Below are positions 24,163 through 35,237 of a stretch of 64,000 bases of DNA, piece after piece. Below the pieces are notes generated by a model. The model worked only from the letters and a program-made list of their open reading frames with translations, had not been told where the DNA came from and made no database searches. Positions within the stretch are counted from its first letter, which is position 1; each line of letters begins with the position of its first letter. Made by a program: the position numbers and the translations under genes. Source of the DNA: Ananas comosus (taxonomy: Eukaryota; Streptophyta; Magnoliopsida; Poales; Bromeliaceae); assembly GCF_001540865.1 (NCBI RefSeq), contig NC_033625.1:10555363-10619362 (forward strand), written 5' to 3'.

Positions 24163-24634
24163 TCTATATTCTATATATACATCTATGAAAGCTCTGTTCT
24201 AAGCCCCGTGACCGCCAAGGGAGCGGGAGGCAAGCGCGGGAGCGGGCGAGGCGCGCGGACGGAATTTCTTTTTTCTATTTTATTCAATCTAATTTTTTTT
24301 ATTATAAAAATTTTAGATATATAATTTTTTATGAATTTCAAAACCTAACATATAGAATGATTGAATTGTAAAAAATAAAATTTTAAAGGGTTGAATTTTA
24401 TACAATTTTATTTTGATTTTAATATCAAACTTTAATATTATATTATAATCTGCTAAGCGATCAATTTTACATCTATAATTTTTGAAATATTCAAAATATG
24501 ATTTATCGTCTCTTAATTTTAACAATTATGCGTTATATAATTTGTTAGATAGTTTAACAATTTTTTTTTCTCGAATAAAGTGATTAATTGAAAAAAATCG
24601 ATCGATACTCAACTTTATCTTTATTTGGAAAAAT

Positions 24635-24840
24635 TTACACTTTTGGTCTTCAAATTAGTAGGATTCATGACAATTGTTTCCAATATTTTTTTAAATAAAT
24701 ATTGTGATCATATTGCTTACACTTTTGGTCTTCAAATTAGTAGGACCAATGACAATTGTTCCAAATATTTTTTTAAACGTATTGTGATCAAGTTGCTTAA
24801 ACTTTTGGTCTTCAAATTAGTGAGACTTAGTTTGGTATTA
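24635..24840 (+). repeat. About 80-bp tandem repeat, 2.5 copies
   Basis: ACTTTTGGTCTTCAAATTAG recurs at 24,639, 24,721 and 24,801, with GACAATTGTT and TATTTTTTTAAA between. Part of the unit reappears at about 25,063-25,116. Confidence 0.75.
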
Positions 24841-25317
24841 AAGCTTATCTGATACTATTAGATAAAATGGAGTTAGGATAAAAGCATATAGGGATCTGTT
24901 TCTATATTATATAGTGGAATCGCAGAAAATATATCTTAACCGACTAATCGTGAATATGCAAAACGTAATATTACGTACGGAAACAAATAAGGTATTTTTC
25001 GATCATAGTTTCTCATTACACGTAACGCAATCTTCTCGCAATTCCAAACAAAACTTAAGATTCGTGACAATTGTTTTAAATATTTTTTTAAACAAATATT
25101 GTGATCATACTGCTTAATTAAATATCATTAATATGTATATATTATATTATGTATTAATTATTTTTATTATTTAATACTAATATTATTGGTCATTTACTTA
25201 TATATCATGAAGATGGGTCTATTAGACGACTAGTATTGTATAAGAGATAGAACATTCAATTTTAGTGGTGATGCCACACTTTAGAAAACCCTGATTGAGG
25301 TCTTGCACTGATGTTTT

Positions 25318-25650
25318 AATTGCATCGTACACCGATTTTAAATTATGTGTTAAATATAATTTATATTATATAATAAATTATTTAAGTATTTATATTATAT
25401 TTTATTTTACACTATTGATTACTAAATATTTTATTAATTATTTAATATCCTGTACGATATATGAAGCATTAGCATATACTAATTGTATCGTACACCAATT
25501 TTAAAGTATGTGTTAAATATAAATTTATATTATATAATAAATTATTTAAGTATTTATATTATATTTTATTTTATACTATTGATTATTAAATATTTTATTA
25601 ATTATTTAATATACTGTACGATATATGAAGCATTAGTATATAGCAGGTAC
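25318..25650 (+). repeat. 163-bp tandem repeat, two copies
   Basis: TCGTACACC at 25,325 and 25,488 begins two near-identical units. Both contain TGTTAAATATAA, a long AT stretch and CTGTACGATATATGAAGC. The overlapping open frames are repeat artefacts. Confidence 0.85.
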
Positions 25651-25770
25651 AAGAAAAGATTTATTTTCTCTCTTTAAACTATGAGTGCATTAAATTAAGC
25701 ATTCTTTGCACCGAGTGTATATGTGCACCTGGTGTATATGTGTACACATATATCGTATGCTTAAATTTTT

Positions 25771-26274
25771 AGGATAATTACCTACATACCCCTCATACGT
25801 TTCAAATTATCCGATTTATTCTTTTTTTTTTTTCTTTTTAAAATACCCATCATATGTTCCACCGTTATTGCAAAATATCCCCGCAGTTATCTCCTGTTAA
25901 GTTAACTTGGGTTAAACGTGAGTTAAATATCTACCACAGTTAAAAAAAATTAAAATACAAATTTTACCCTTAATTTAAGGGCAAATAAGAAATGCCGGTG
26001 ACGATAGGGGTATATTTGAAAAGATCAAAAGTCAAAATACTTTTTGTGCCACTCACTTTAAGGGCAAATAAGAAAGTCAGTGATGGTGGAAGGGTATATT
26101 TGAAAAGGTAAAATAGTAATTTTACAGAGATAATAGAGTTATTAACAGATTTTAACTCTAGGGGTATATTAGAAATATGTTGGAACATAAAAAATATATT
26201 TTCAATATTAGCCTTCTAAGAGGGGTAAATTGAAAAGTCGAAAACTTTTCAGAAATATATAAGCAATTACCCCT
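25771..26274. mobile_element. 504-bp MITE with 8-bp target duplication
   Basis: The exact duplication AAATTTTT lies at 25,763-25,770 and 26,275-26,282. The ends are AGGATAATTAC and, inverted, AGGGGTAATTGC. Inside are two direct copies of TTTAAGGGCAAATAAGAAA (25,975 and 26,058), each followed by GGGGTATATTTGAAAAG-like sequence. The 8-bp duplication suggests an hAT-type mobiliser. No transposase. Confidence 0.7.
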
Positions 26275-26700
26275 AAATTTTTTAATAGAGATTTGAATAT
26301 CTAATTAATTCAATAGAATTTAAATTATTAACTTTGTAGGTCATATATATTTAATTAAATTTTAATATCAAAATATTTATTATCTAATATAAGTTGTGGT
26401 GTATAGAATATTAATATTTATCATATGTATGTAATTTTTTAGTTAAAAAAATTATTTATAGAATAATTTTCAAAACTATTAAAGTTGATTAATTTTTAAA
26501 TAAATAAAGTTGTTAGAATAATATAACTATTTAAAAATTAAGAAAATATTAATAAAAGAGTTATTTTTTGTAATGTATATAATACTATTTGATAATATTT
26601 TTATTTAGTTATAATTTTTTAATTTTATAAGTTTAATAATTATATATTTTAATTGATTGAAAAATGATTTACCGGCGACGAAGCGCGGACCTGCGCTAAT

Positions 26701-27200
26701 TATACATTGAGAGTTGCAGAAAGGACCAGCCATATGAGATAGGTTATTAGGTTTTAGATTATCGTCTAGCCTTTTAATTATTCGCAACACCAAGTAACCA
26801 AATAGAATAAGAATAGAAACAATGCACATAATTACATGGGGACAGAATAAAGACTATTAAAAGAAGGATAATTCTAGAAAAAGAGAACCAAAGGTCATGA
26901 TGGGAATCGCGAACGATATCTATTTGAGCAGATATTCTTGTAAGGAAGCACAAATTTGTCCCCATCCATCAGCCTATGGATCAAACACGGGGGACCCACC
27001 ATTACTACGACCTCTCACGCCCAAAGTCCAAGTCAAATTATTAGTGATCGACTAGCGAACCCATCTAATTCGCATTAGTCACCATCCCCTATTCCCTTTC
27101 CTCCACCAGCCCACAATTTTCTTTTGGAGTAAGCAGCCAAAGAAGGCAAATGACTCATCCTTGTGACACAAGTGTAGTCTGTTGTTCAGGTTATCTACCA

Positions 27201-27248
<48 letters not shown>

Positions 27249-28906
27249 AAAGGTGCTTCGAGAAAGGAAAGGCTACAAGAAAAAACGACCAATTGCAAAG
27301 CCTCCAAACTCCAAGTTTTGAATACAAAAGTGCAAAGCCTAGTTCATATATGGATGTGTTATCATGCGCGTTGTTTTGGAAGGCGTCGACACCAAAATTT
27401 GACCGTTGGGTTTTTGGAAGGGGTCGACTACAAAATTTGACCGTTGGATTTTTAGGAGGCAAGGTGATCTGAGCCCTCAATGCTTAAAAGGGGGGAAATT
27501 TTTTAATCAGAAGGGAGAAATCTATACCGTTGCAAGAAACAATCTTGGTCTTTATCATAAGGAAAGAGATATTTGTAAGAGAAAATTTTGAAAATTTGGT
27601 CGAGATTTTGTAGGATTCACAGTCTAATTATAGGTTACTTCCGAAGAGAAGGGTAGAGGATCCTTTTTTCATTCACGAAAAATTCAAGAGCTTGAGAGAT
27701 TTAGAGAAAGAGCTTCACGCCTCGGGGCCATTTTGTAAAGCTTTTATATAACAAGTGCTGTTTGAAAACCAGAGTTTGCGAAAATATGCCGATTTTTTTT
27801 TGAAACTTGCCTTGCTCACGGGTCATACAGATTCGCCATAAATACAAAAATTACTCTGTCTACGGGGGTAAAGTCTTTTCTATATTTGTACGACGTACCA
27901 GCCATTTACAACACCATACAACAAAAATTCACATTCACTAACCAGCGTACATACAACTACAATGCGTACGCACATATAGTTTAACCATCCTTAAAGAGAT
28001 GATGCATGCTCTAAGCGCTCTTTAGGCAAAGAATGATGCAAAATGCATAATATAACAATCATTCTATCTTTTGTAGGTGTTTCCTACCCAGAAACTTTAT
28101 TTTGAAAACCTTAAAATTTTGATAAAGTCAAAATTCAATGTGAAAGCTATTTTGAAAGCCGTTTCCCACGCGAAAAATCTTGCCTTCGAAAATCAACTAC
28201 TATGAGGAATAGAAAACTATTTTGCCATATAAGCTGTGAACCCAGAGGCACACTATAAAACCGCAAATCATATGCCGTAGAACCATAAAGCCAAATACCA
28301 CGTCTACATCTGGCCAAACCATATTGAAAGCCTTATTATCCGAAATCATTCAAAACCATGAGCATTCATGCATTCACAATATTCAAATCTAACATAACCA
28401 TGATTAATAACCAATGTGAATGAATTAAAGTAGGTATAGATGACTAAAGATATAGGTGAGCACTAATGCGATCTCCCGAATATCGGGATCTCATGTCGTG
28501 CCCTAACCTTTCTCCTAACCCATGCCACCTATGGGAAATCGTGGGTGAGAAACCAATCTGAGGTTTCTCATTGGGTATAACAGAGCCACAAAGGTAAACT
28601 GTACTCACCGAAAATGATACAAATGAGATATAGAGATAAATCTGAAAGACTGAAAGTAAACTTATAGTATCAAGGGATATGAATATGAACAATAAACAAT
28701 CAATATGCCGCTACTGTAAAGAACCTATCTCTATATACCCGAATGGACGAATAGTCCAATGCTTATACCCAATCCACAACCTGCTATATGATCAGATAGA
28801 GATAATCCCTACAGTAGCAAGAAGTATATATGAATAAATATATGATCGAAAGCTGCTACTGTAAAAGAAAACCCTACCAACTAATGTGCCAGGAGTACAA
28901 GTAGTC
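26701..28906. other. Spacer / old repeat, insertion site of the 28,912 LTR
   Basis: No gene is supported. 28,000-28,906 looks like an old LTR or leader sequence; it continues at 39,325 across the LTR insertion. The open frames at 27,079-27,591 depend on the CT microsatellite. Confidence 0.35.
27203..27245 (+). repeat. (TC)n microsatellite
   Basis: An uninterrupted TC run of about 21 units. It produces artificial Ser-Leu and Arg-Glu open frames on the two strands. Confidence 0.98.
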
Positions 28907-31465
28907 AGTATTGTCACGCCCTGAGACCGCTACTAATCTGGTCCGGTTCGGACGCGTCGAACAGACGCCAAACGGACAACATCTCCCCTGTCCGCCCAAG
29001 GCTAAACAACCTGATCATGTACAAGAATTGCCCAGGAAATAGAAATTCATACATACGCGATCACGAGGACACAAACAGTGCCGACAACAAAGAGCAAGAA
29101 TCCACAAGCATACACAAATGAAATAAAGAGAGTTTTACTAACTATTACATCATTTGCCTTCAATTACACTTTCATCTTCTCAAAATGGATACATGGTTCA
29201 CTAATGACCATCAAATACATACATCAATAGCTCTCCAAATCCTCACCTACAAAAGTCTCTCATATACATAGGTGCGCTAATGCAAAATAGGAAGCTACTA
29301 TGTACTACTGCTCGGGCGCTATGCCCTTGCCGCGGTCCTCGCCCGGTACGCTCGTACTAGGCCATGCAACAAAGTGGTGTGAAAACTATTGTCCATAGTT
29401 CCCAGTGGGTTCGGCCGCCGACTCCGCCGATCTCCCCACTAGGTCCGAGTGGGCAAAAGCAGATAGATAGATAGTTATGAAAAACTGTAAATGCAATAGT
29501 AGGAAACTATGCTACTATGCCCAATCATATGTCATATATGCATGCATCATATAGTAAAAGGTTTACTAACATGCTACTATGTCCACTATCCATGTCCAAC
29601 AAGCAAATGTTCAAGTAACAATGCTATTCTCATATTCAATCAATCCTTGGCGATCCAATTGGGTTCGCCCACGACTCACCTCAAACCTCGTATGGTAAGG
29701 AGACTCACCTCGCTCTCAAACCCGAGGCCGCCTGCAGGGCATCAACTCTGCCCTTCTCGCACCAAACTCCGGAGTGCACGAAGACCTGGGTGGTGCGACC
29801 ACCACAAGTATGAACAGACTATGAGTATGATCAATCCTCTCAACTCGAGAATACCCTATCAACTCTAGGGTTACAAGTCACTCAAGAATCCATCTATCTC
29901 AATGTCCATGTGTAAGTACTTGACTACACTATGTCCTTTGTTCAACGAGTCATCACTAGGGAATCCACCTATCCCTAAGTTCATATGTCACTAGTGTCAT
30001 TGTACACTATATTATATGCTACTTGTTCTTGTTTGTTTAACAATCAATGCCACTCGTTATGTCTTTAACTATCATCGAGTTCATCTCTTTTCTCGGCACT
30101 ATAGAATTCAATGTCAAGACCCAATCCTCATCTAACCATCATCATGCATTCAACTCATACATCGATATCAATAGCAAGCATAAGGAAAGGGATAACATGC
30201 AATCCTACAATGCAACATGCAAGAGATGCAAATCATGAAGTACTAAGACATAGAGAGGAACCCGGTTGCTTCGGGATGACACCACCCACCTTTCGACGAT
30301 GTCGGGGTGCTAAGAACACTATTCGGCACTTGCTTCAACGTCGCTTCGACCTCCTAGGTGGAAACGAAGCTCAATCAGTCTAGTTTTGCCGATAACTTTT
30401 CACCGGCTCGACGAATGCTCAATCCGTTTTTGCCCACGCGTTTAGACACCTATCAATGAGGTTTAGGGGCCAACAAATGAGATCAATCTCATTGATTTCC
30501 AAAAACCCCAAACTGGAGCCCTAGTGTCACGCCCCGGGACCCAGCGGAAGCCCGCCCGGCGCGTGCCCAGACCCGCCATATGTCTTCAACATATAAGGCG
30601 TCTAAAACAATAATAATAAAAGCAATAATAAAAGACATCTAGGAGTATCAGAGCATAATAAGTGTCTAATTGCTACAACAAGGGATAAAGTTAAAACTGT
30701 AATTCCACTAAATAAAACATAAAGTAAGTACAATAGGAATCCCATAACAAGTGCTAAAAGTAGGTACACAGGTGGTCTCTCTATACATGGAAACCAAAAG
30801 CCTCACGCTCTCTCAAAATATAAAACGGAGAAGTAGACCACCTAGGCAAAGAAACTCTCCGCGAGCTAGCTACGCGACACCCTTGCCGCGATCCCGTGCC
30901 TCTGCCGGTGCCGAAGGCTCTGAAAAGGAAACATGGAAACAGGGGCGTGAGAACTATTAAGAATAGTTCCCAGTGGGCAATTACTGACTTCAGTGAATGC
31001 ACCACAAGGCCCAAAGCTACAATAGATGTCAGTGACTATAAATGTAGGAAAATGAAAGGCAAGTAAAAATGTAACTTACTACAACATGATATCTCTACTT
31101 AGCATAAATAGCATAAGTATGAAGCAACTATGCATTAAGTGAAAGTCTCCAACTATTACAATGTTCACAATGCGAGATAGTAAAGTTCCGTTGTTTACTA
31201 TTCTAGTCAATGTCCAAATAATACTCTAAGTCATCATCTATCCACATGTCATAGCGGATATATAAAGTCCAATCTGAAGAGACCCACCCGAAGGCTGTCT
31301 ATGGCCCTGAGACCCACCCGCAGGCTGTCTGGCCGGTGCCGAGCCTAATGGCCCCGTGGTAGTCATCATCCTCACCCTAGGGATGAGCCTGTCCCACGGC
31401 AATCCACTTCGGCGCCCAATCCCGCACGGCGAATATGTATCGCGATGGCCATCTCCGGAGTGCCG

Positions 31466-31491
31466 GCTTGTAGGGAGCGACCCTCACAAGC
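31466..31491 (-). other. Stem-loop of A LTR
   Basis: Read on the minus strand: stem GCTTGT/ACAAGC, bulged G, stem AGGG/CCCT, loop TCGCT. The CTCCGGAG palindrome lies next to it (31,453-31,460). The same hairpin occurs at 3,167-3,192, 6,150-6,175 and 45,854-45,879. Confidence 0.75.
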
Positions 31492-32604
31492 ATGTGCGAA
31501 TGAGCACAATGGCAAGTAGTCAAACGATCTGTCGCAAGTACCAAGTCCTCATGTCTAATAACATGGAATGTGTCAAGTATCTCAAAGGCCTATCCCTATG
31601 TCATCATGTCTCTAACATGGAATATAGCAGATATGTAGTGGCCTACCAATATGTCTCTATGTTGCAGTTTCATGGTTTACTAGTTTCAAGTGCCCCTTTA
31701 TGACACTCTGGTTCTCTATGTCAAAACATGGTAACTATGTTCCAAAGTACCTATTCCAAGTCATAATTCTCGTAAGAGATGTATTTTTCACTTGCAAAAT
31801 AAACACTTTTTCCGTATGCATGCATTCTACTCATATAGCTCTACTATATAGTGAAATTTTCATAATACACGAGGCATGCATTTTAAGTGCTCTAAAATTC
31901 ATATAAATTCCATTTAGCATAGAAATGAACTTAAAAATAATTTACAACAAGTAGAAAGAGCATAGGGGCCATTTCGCCCCATTTCCACGAAGCCAAACCC
32001 ACCGATGACAACGAAACTCCTCGTGCGCTCCAACGAGGGTGTCCCCTAGTCTCCTAGTATCCTAGAGGTATAGAAACATGTGTCAAACAAAGCTCACGAA
32101 CAAAGCTAAGCTCAAACATTAAGCTTCTCTAGCTAGGTTGGAGAAAACTCACCGAAAGCTAACGAATCTCTCTCGATCTCGAAAAGGGAGTTAGATTCCT
32201 TCAAATCCAACCTAAATCAAAGTTCTAAACCAATCAATTTGGTTCTAGAAGCTACAAATCAAAAATCCCCATTTTTAGCCCTAAAACTCAAAATCTAGGG
32301 TTTGATCTAGTAACATCCAACAAAATCCGAATCTAGAGGAGAGAAAAAGCTACAAACCTCTTAAAAGCTCCAAACCAAGCTCCAAAGTCCTCTAGGGTTG
32401 AAGGTTGATCCTCAAACAAGCTCCAACCAAGATCTCACACTTCTCCAATGGTGAAATACCCACAAAAAGCAAGAAGGAGAAGAGAAAAGAGATCAAAACT
32501 AGCAAAAACCTAACAAAAATGGAGAAGAAACCATAGGGGAGGAGTTCTCACCTTTTCTCCACTGGTCTAGGGCTCAAAGGAGCTCACAAAGGGGCTGGGG
32601 TGTC

Positions 32605-32612
32605 ATATATAG
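32605..32612 (-). promoter_or_regulatory. TATA box of the A-element LTR
   Basis: Minus strand CTATATATG follows GTTGCAACAC, about 410 bp into the LTR and directly downstream of the palindrome array. Confidence 0.6.
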
Positions 32613-32666
32613 GTGTTGCAACAATTGCAAAAACACCCCTCCACGAAAACAGCCCGCTCTGCACTG

Positions 32667-32825
32667 TGTACCGGTACACGGGTTTGTGTACCGGTACACC
32701 ACCCACGAAAAGCCAAACCCGAGCCTCGGGTTTGCTGGGAAATGGTCTGTGTACCGGTACACTACCACGTACCGGTACAGCCATCGATCACGTACCGGTA
32801 CAGCAAGCGAACCCGTACCGGTACG
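32667..32825 (-). repeat. GTACCGGTAC palindrome array
   Basis: Six perfect GTACCGGTAC palindromes within 160 bp, several extended to TGTACCGGTACA. It lies upstream of the LTR TATA box in element sense. Confidence 0.92.
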
Positions 32826-33020
32826 CAGCCCGCTGAAGGCAACCCGAGAGCTAACCAAAAATCCAACTTTTTGGATTTTGGTACACCGCTTCAAACCACA
32901 ATTCTCGGGACCCGAACCATGGGTCGGAACACTGTCTACGACCCTTCAGAAAGTCTGAGATGGCTCGTCACACAGATCAAACACTCGAACCTCGCAATTT
33001 GCAAGGTCCAGTGCGTCACA

Positions 33021-33036
33021 TTCACCCCTCCTAAAA
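33021..33036 (-). other. Polypurine tract
   Basis: On the minus strand TTTTAGGAGGGGTGAA directly abuts the LTR start TGTGACGCAC. This is the expected plus-strand DNA priming site. Confidence 0.75.
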
Positions 33037-33075
33037 AGGAGTTTCGTCCGTGAAACTCAAAAGCAACGTCATACC

Positions 33076-35007
33076 TCAGAACTCCATCTGAAAAAGATGG
33101 GGATAGCGCTCCTGCAAGGCGCTCTCCAGCTCCCACGTGGCCTCCCGCTCCCCGTGGTTGCTCCAAAGGACCTTCACATACGGAATATCCCGATTCCGCA
33201 GCTTCTTCACCTCGCGAGCCAAAATCTTCACGGGTTTCCTCGAAGCTCAAATCCTCGCGCAGTTCCACTGGTACAGCTTCCAAAACATGAGCTGGATCAT
33301 GAATGTACCTCCGAAGGACCGATACATGAAAGACGTTGTGCACGCCGGATAGGTTCGGTGGTAGAGCAAGTCGATACGCTACCGGACCTACACGCTCTAG
33401 AATCTCATATGGTCCAATAAAACGCGGGCTCAACTTTCCCCGAATCCCGAATCTCTTGATTCCTCTAGTCGGCGAGACCTTCAAGAACACATGGTCTCCA
33501 ACTTGGAACTCCAAGTCTCGCCGTCGTCGATCGGCGTAGCTCCTCTGTCTACTCTGCGCCGTCAAAAGTCGCTCCCGAGCAATTCGAACCTTATCCTCAG
33601 CTTCCTGGAGCACATCAGGGCCTAGAGCCAAACTCTCGCCGACTTCACTCCAATGAAGTGGCGATCTGCACTTCCGTCCATAAAGTGCTTCGAAGGGCGC
33701 CATCTTGATGCTTGCTTGATAACTGTTGTTATAAGCAAACTCCGCCATAGGTAGATGCTGCGACCATCCTCCCTAGAAGTCTATCACACAAGCTCGGAGC
33801 ATATCCTCTAAAGTCTGAATAGTGCGCTCCAACTGTCCGTCACTCTGCGGGTGGAAGGCTGTACTGAAATCCAGTCGGGTGCCTAAGGCGTCCTGCAGAC
33901 TCCTCCAAAAGTGAGACACAAACTGGGTGTCTCGATCAGATACAATCGATGTAGGCACTCCATGGAGTCGCACAATCTCATCAAGGTACACTTGTGCGAG
34001 CTTCTCTCCGGTCCGAGTCGTATGAATAGGTATGAAGTGCGCCGACTTCGTCAGCCTATCCACGATCACCCAAATAGCGTCATGCCCCGCCTGTGAGCGT
34101 GGCAACCCTGTCACAAAATCCATGGTGATTTTCTCCCACTTCCACACTGGAATAGGCAAACTCTGAAGCTTCCCCGCGGGGACTCGGTGCTCTGCCTTCA
34201 CTTGTTGGCAAGTTAAGCATTTAGCTACAAACTCGCCAACATCCCTTTTCATCCCCGGCCACCAATAGAGCAACTTTAAGTCCTTATACATTTTGGTGCC
34301 TCCCGGATGTATAGCATAGGGCGCCCGGTGCGCTTCCTGAAGAATATCTCCTTTAATGCCCGAATCCGCAGGTACACAAAGTCGTCCGCGGAAACGCATC
34401 AATCCTTGATCGTCCAAAAGGAAGTCGCCGGTGCAACCATCAACCATTTTTCCTCTAATCTTTTGCAACTCCACATCGGAAGCTTGCTTTTCTTTGATTC
34501 TGTCCAACAGGATAGGTTGCACCACCATTGTCATCAACCTCAAAGGTGTATCAGGAGTCACTATCTCCAACTCCAACCGCTTCATCTGCTCGATCAACTG
34601 CGGTTGAGTCACAACATGCATCGCTAAGTTTTCCATCGATTTCCTAATTAGCGCATCTGCCACCACGTTAGCCTTGCCCGGGTGGTAAAGAATCGTCAGA
34701 TCATAATCCTTGAGTAGCTCCAACCATCTGCGCTGCCTCAAGTTCAACTCCTTCTGAGTAAACAGGTACTTTAAGCTCTTGTGATCCGTGTATACTTCAC
34801 ACCGCTCGCCATAAAGATAGTGGCGCCATAGCTTCAATGCGAACACTACAGCCGCCAATTCCAAATCATGCGTCGGGTAGTTCTTCTCATATTCCTTTAG
34901 TTGGCGAGAAGCATACGCGATCACCTTGCCATCCTGCATCAATACACAGCCCAAACCATTAAGTGAAGCATCACTATAAACCACATACCCTGCTCCAGCT
35001 ACTGGTA
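33076..35007 (-). pseudogene. pol: Ty3/gypsy pol: RNase H, integrase and C-terminal domain, disrupted
   Basis: The first open part (34,984-33,776) starts inside RNase H ([16 protein letters not shown], then [21 protein letters not shown]). It continues into the integrase zinc-binding H2C2 region (HxxxxxxHPG ... [12 protein letters not shown]) and the catalytic core ([27 protein letters not shown]). An amber codon at 33,773-33,775 falls just after RACVIDF. The same frame resumes with GGW and continues through MAEFAYNNSY, the GRKCRSP block and VGDHVFLKVSP. A one-base frameshift near 33,240 changes frame before the chromodomain-like C-terminus, whose stop is the TGA at 33,076-33,078. RT and protease are absent because of the join at 35,008. 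The related protein at 56,101-57,306 has no stop at the amber position. It encodes retrotransposon enzymes, not a host function, and is inactive as read. Confidence 0.9.
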
Positions 35008-35008
35008 N

Positions 35009-35109
35009 TGGGTCGGAACACTGTCTACGACCCTTCAGAAAGTCTGAGATGGCTCGTCACACAGATCAAACACTCGAAACTCGCAATTTGCAAGGTCCAG
35101 TGCGTCACA
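35009..35109 (-). repeat. First 101 bp of 5' LTR of the A element
   Basis: It matches 32,920-33,020 with one difference (C at 32,990, A at 35,079). It is cut by the N at 35,008. Confidence 0.9.
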
Positions 35110-35237
35110 CCTAGGTTTGCACTTAGCAAAACCCACCAATAAAACTCTAGAGTCTAGCATTAATCAACTATTAGGCATGCTAGAATGCTAGTCAAACCAT
35201 TTCTAGAGCTTTAAATCCAAACCTTAGGTTTCTACCT

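Larger units (their letters stand above)
24163..26699 (+). mobile_element. Weak Helitron candidate
   Basis: A possible start is A|TCTATATTCTATATATAC at 24,163. A possible end is a GC-rich imperfect hairpin (CCGGCG...GCGCGG, 26,672-26,688) followed by CTAA and T at 26,696-26,700, fitting the CTRR rule. A GC-rich block lies near the start (24,200-24,262) and the rest is AT-rich. It contains minisatellites and a MITE. No Rep or helicase is present. Confidence 0.3.
30525..33020 (-). repeat. 3' LTR of the 30,525-35,109 element
   Basis: 2,496 bp, from TGTCACGCCCCGGGACC to CAGTGCGTCACA on the plus strand. It carries the GTACCGGTAC array, TATA box and stem-loop in that order in element sense. Confidence 0.93.
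30525..35109 (-). mobile_element. A-group Ty3/gypsy element, both outer ends present, internally collapsed in assembly
   Basis: Exact CCTAG duplication at 30,520-30,524 and 35,110-35,114. In element order (right to left): the first 101 bp of the 5' LTR (35,009-35,109), then N at 35,008, then pol from RNase H to the integrase C-terminus, a polypurine tract and the complete 3' LTR. The missing 5' LTR body, PBS, gag, protease and RT were probably lost at the one-N assembly join, not in the genome. The 101 bp of 5' LTR differ from the 3' LTR at one position, so the insertion is fairly recent. Confidence 0.92.

Noticed and set aside
24313..26965. Short AT-rich open frames
   Set aside because: Composition-driven, and inside minisatellites or the MITE.
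27079..27591. Open frames with Ser-Leu or Arg-Glu runs
   Set aside because: They read through the TC microsatellite and have no other support.
33097..33539. Plus-strand open frames opposite integrase (also 34,307-34,627, 56,205-57,295)
   Set aside because: Antisense shadows of the pol reading frame.
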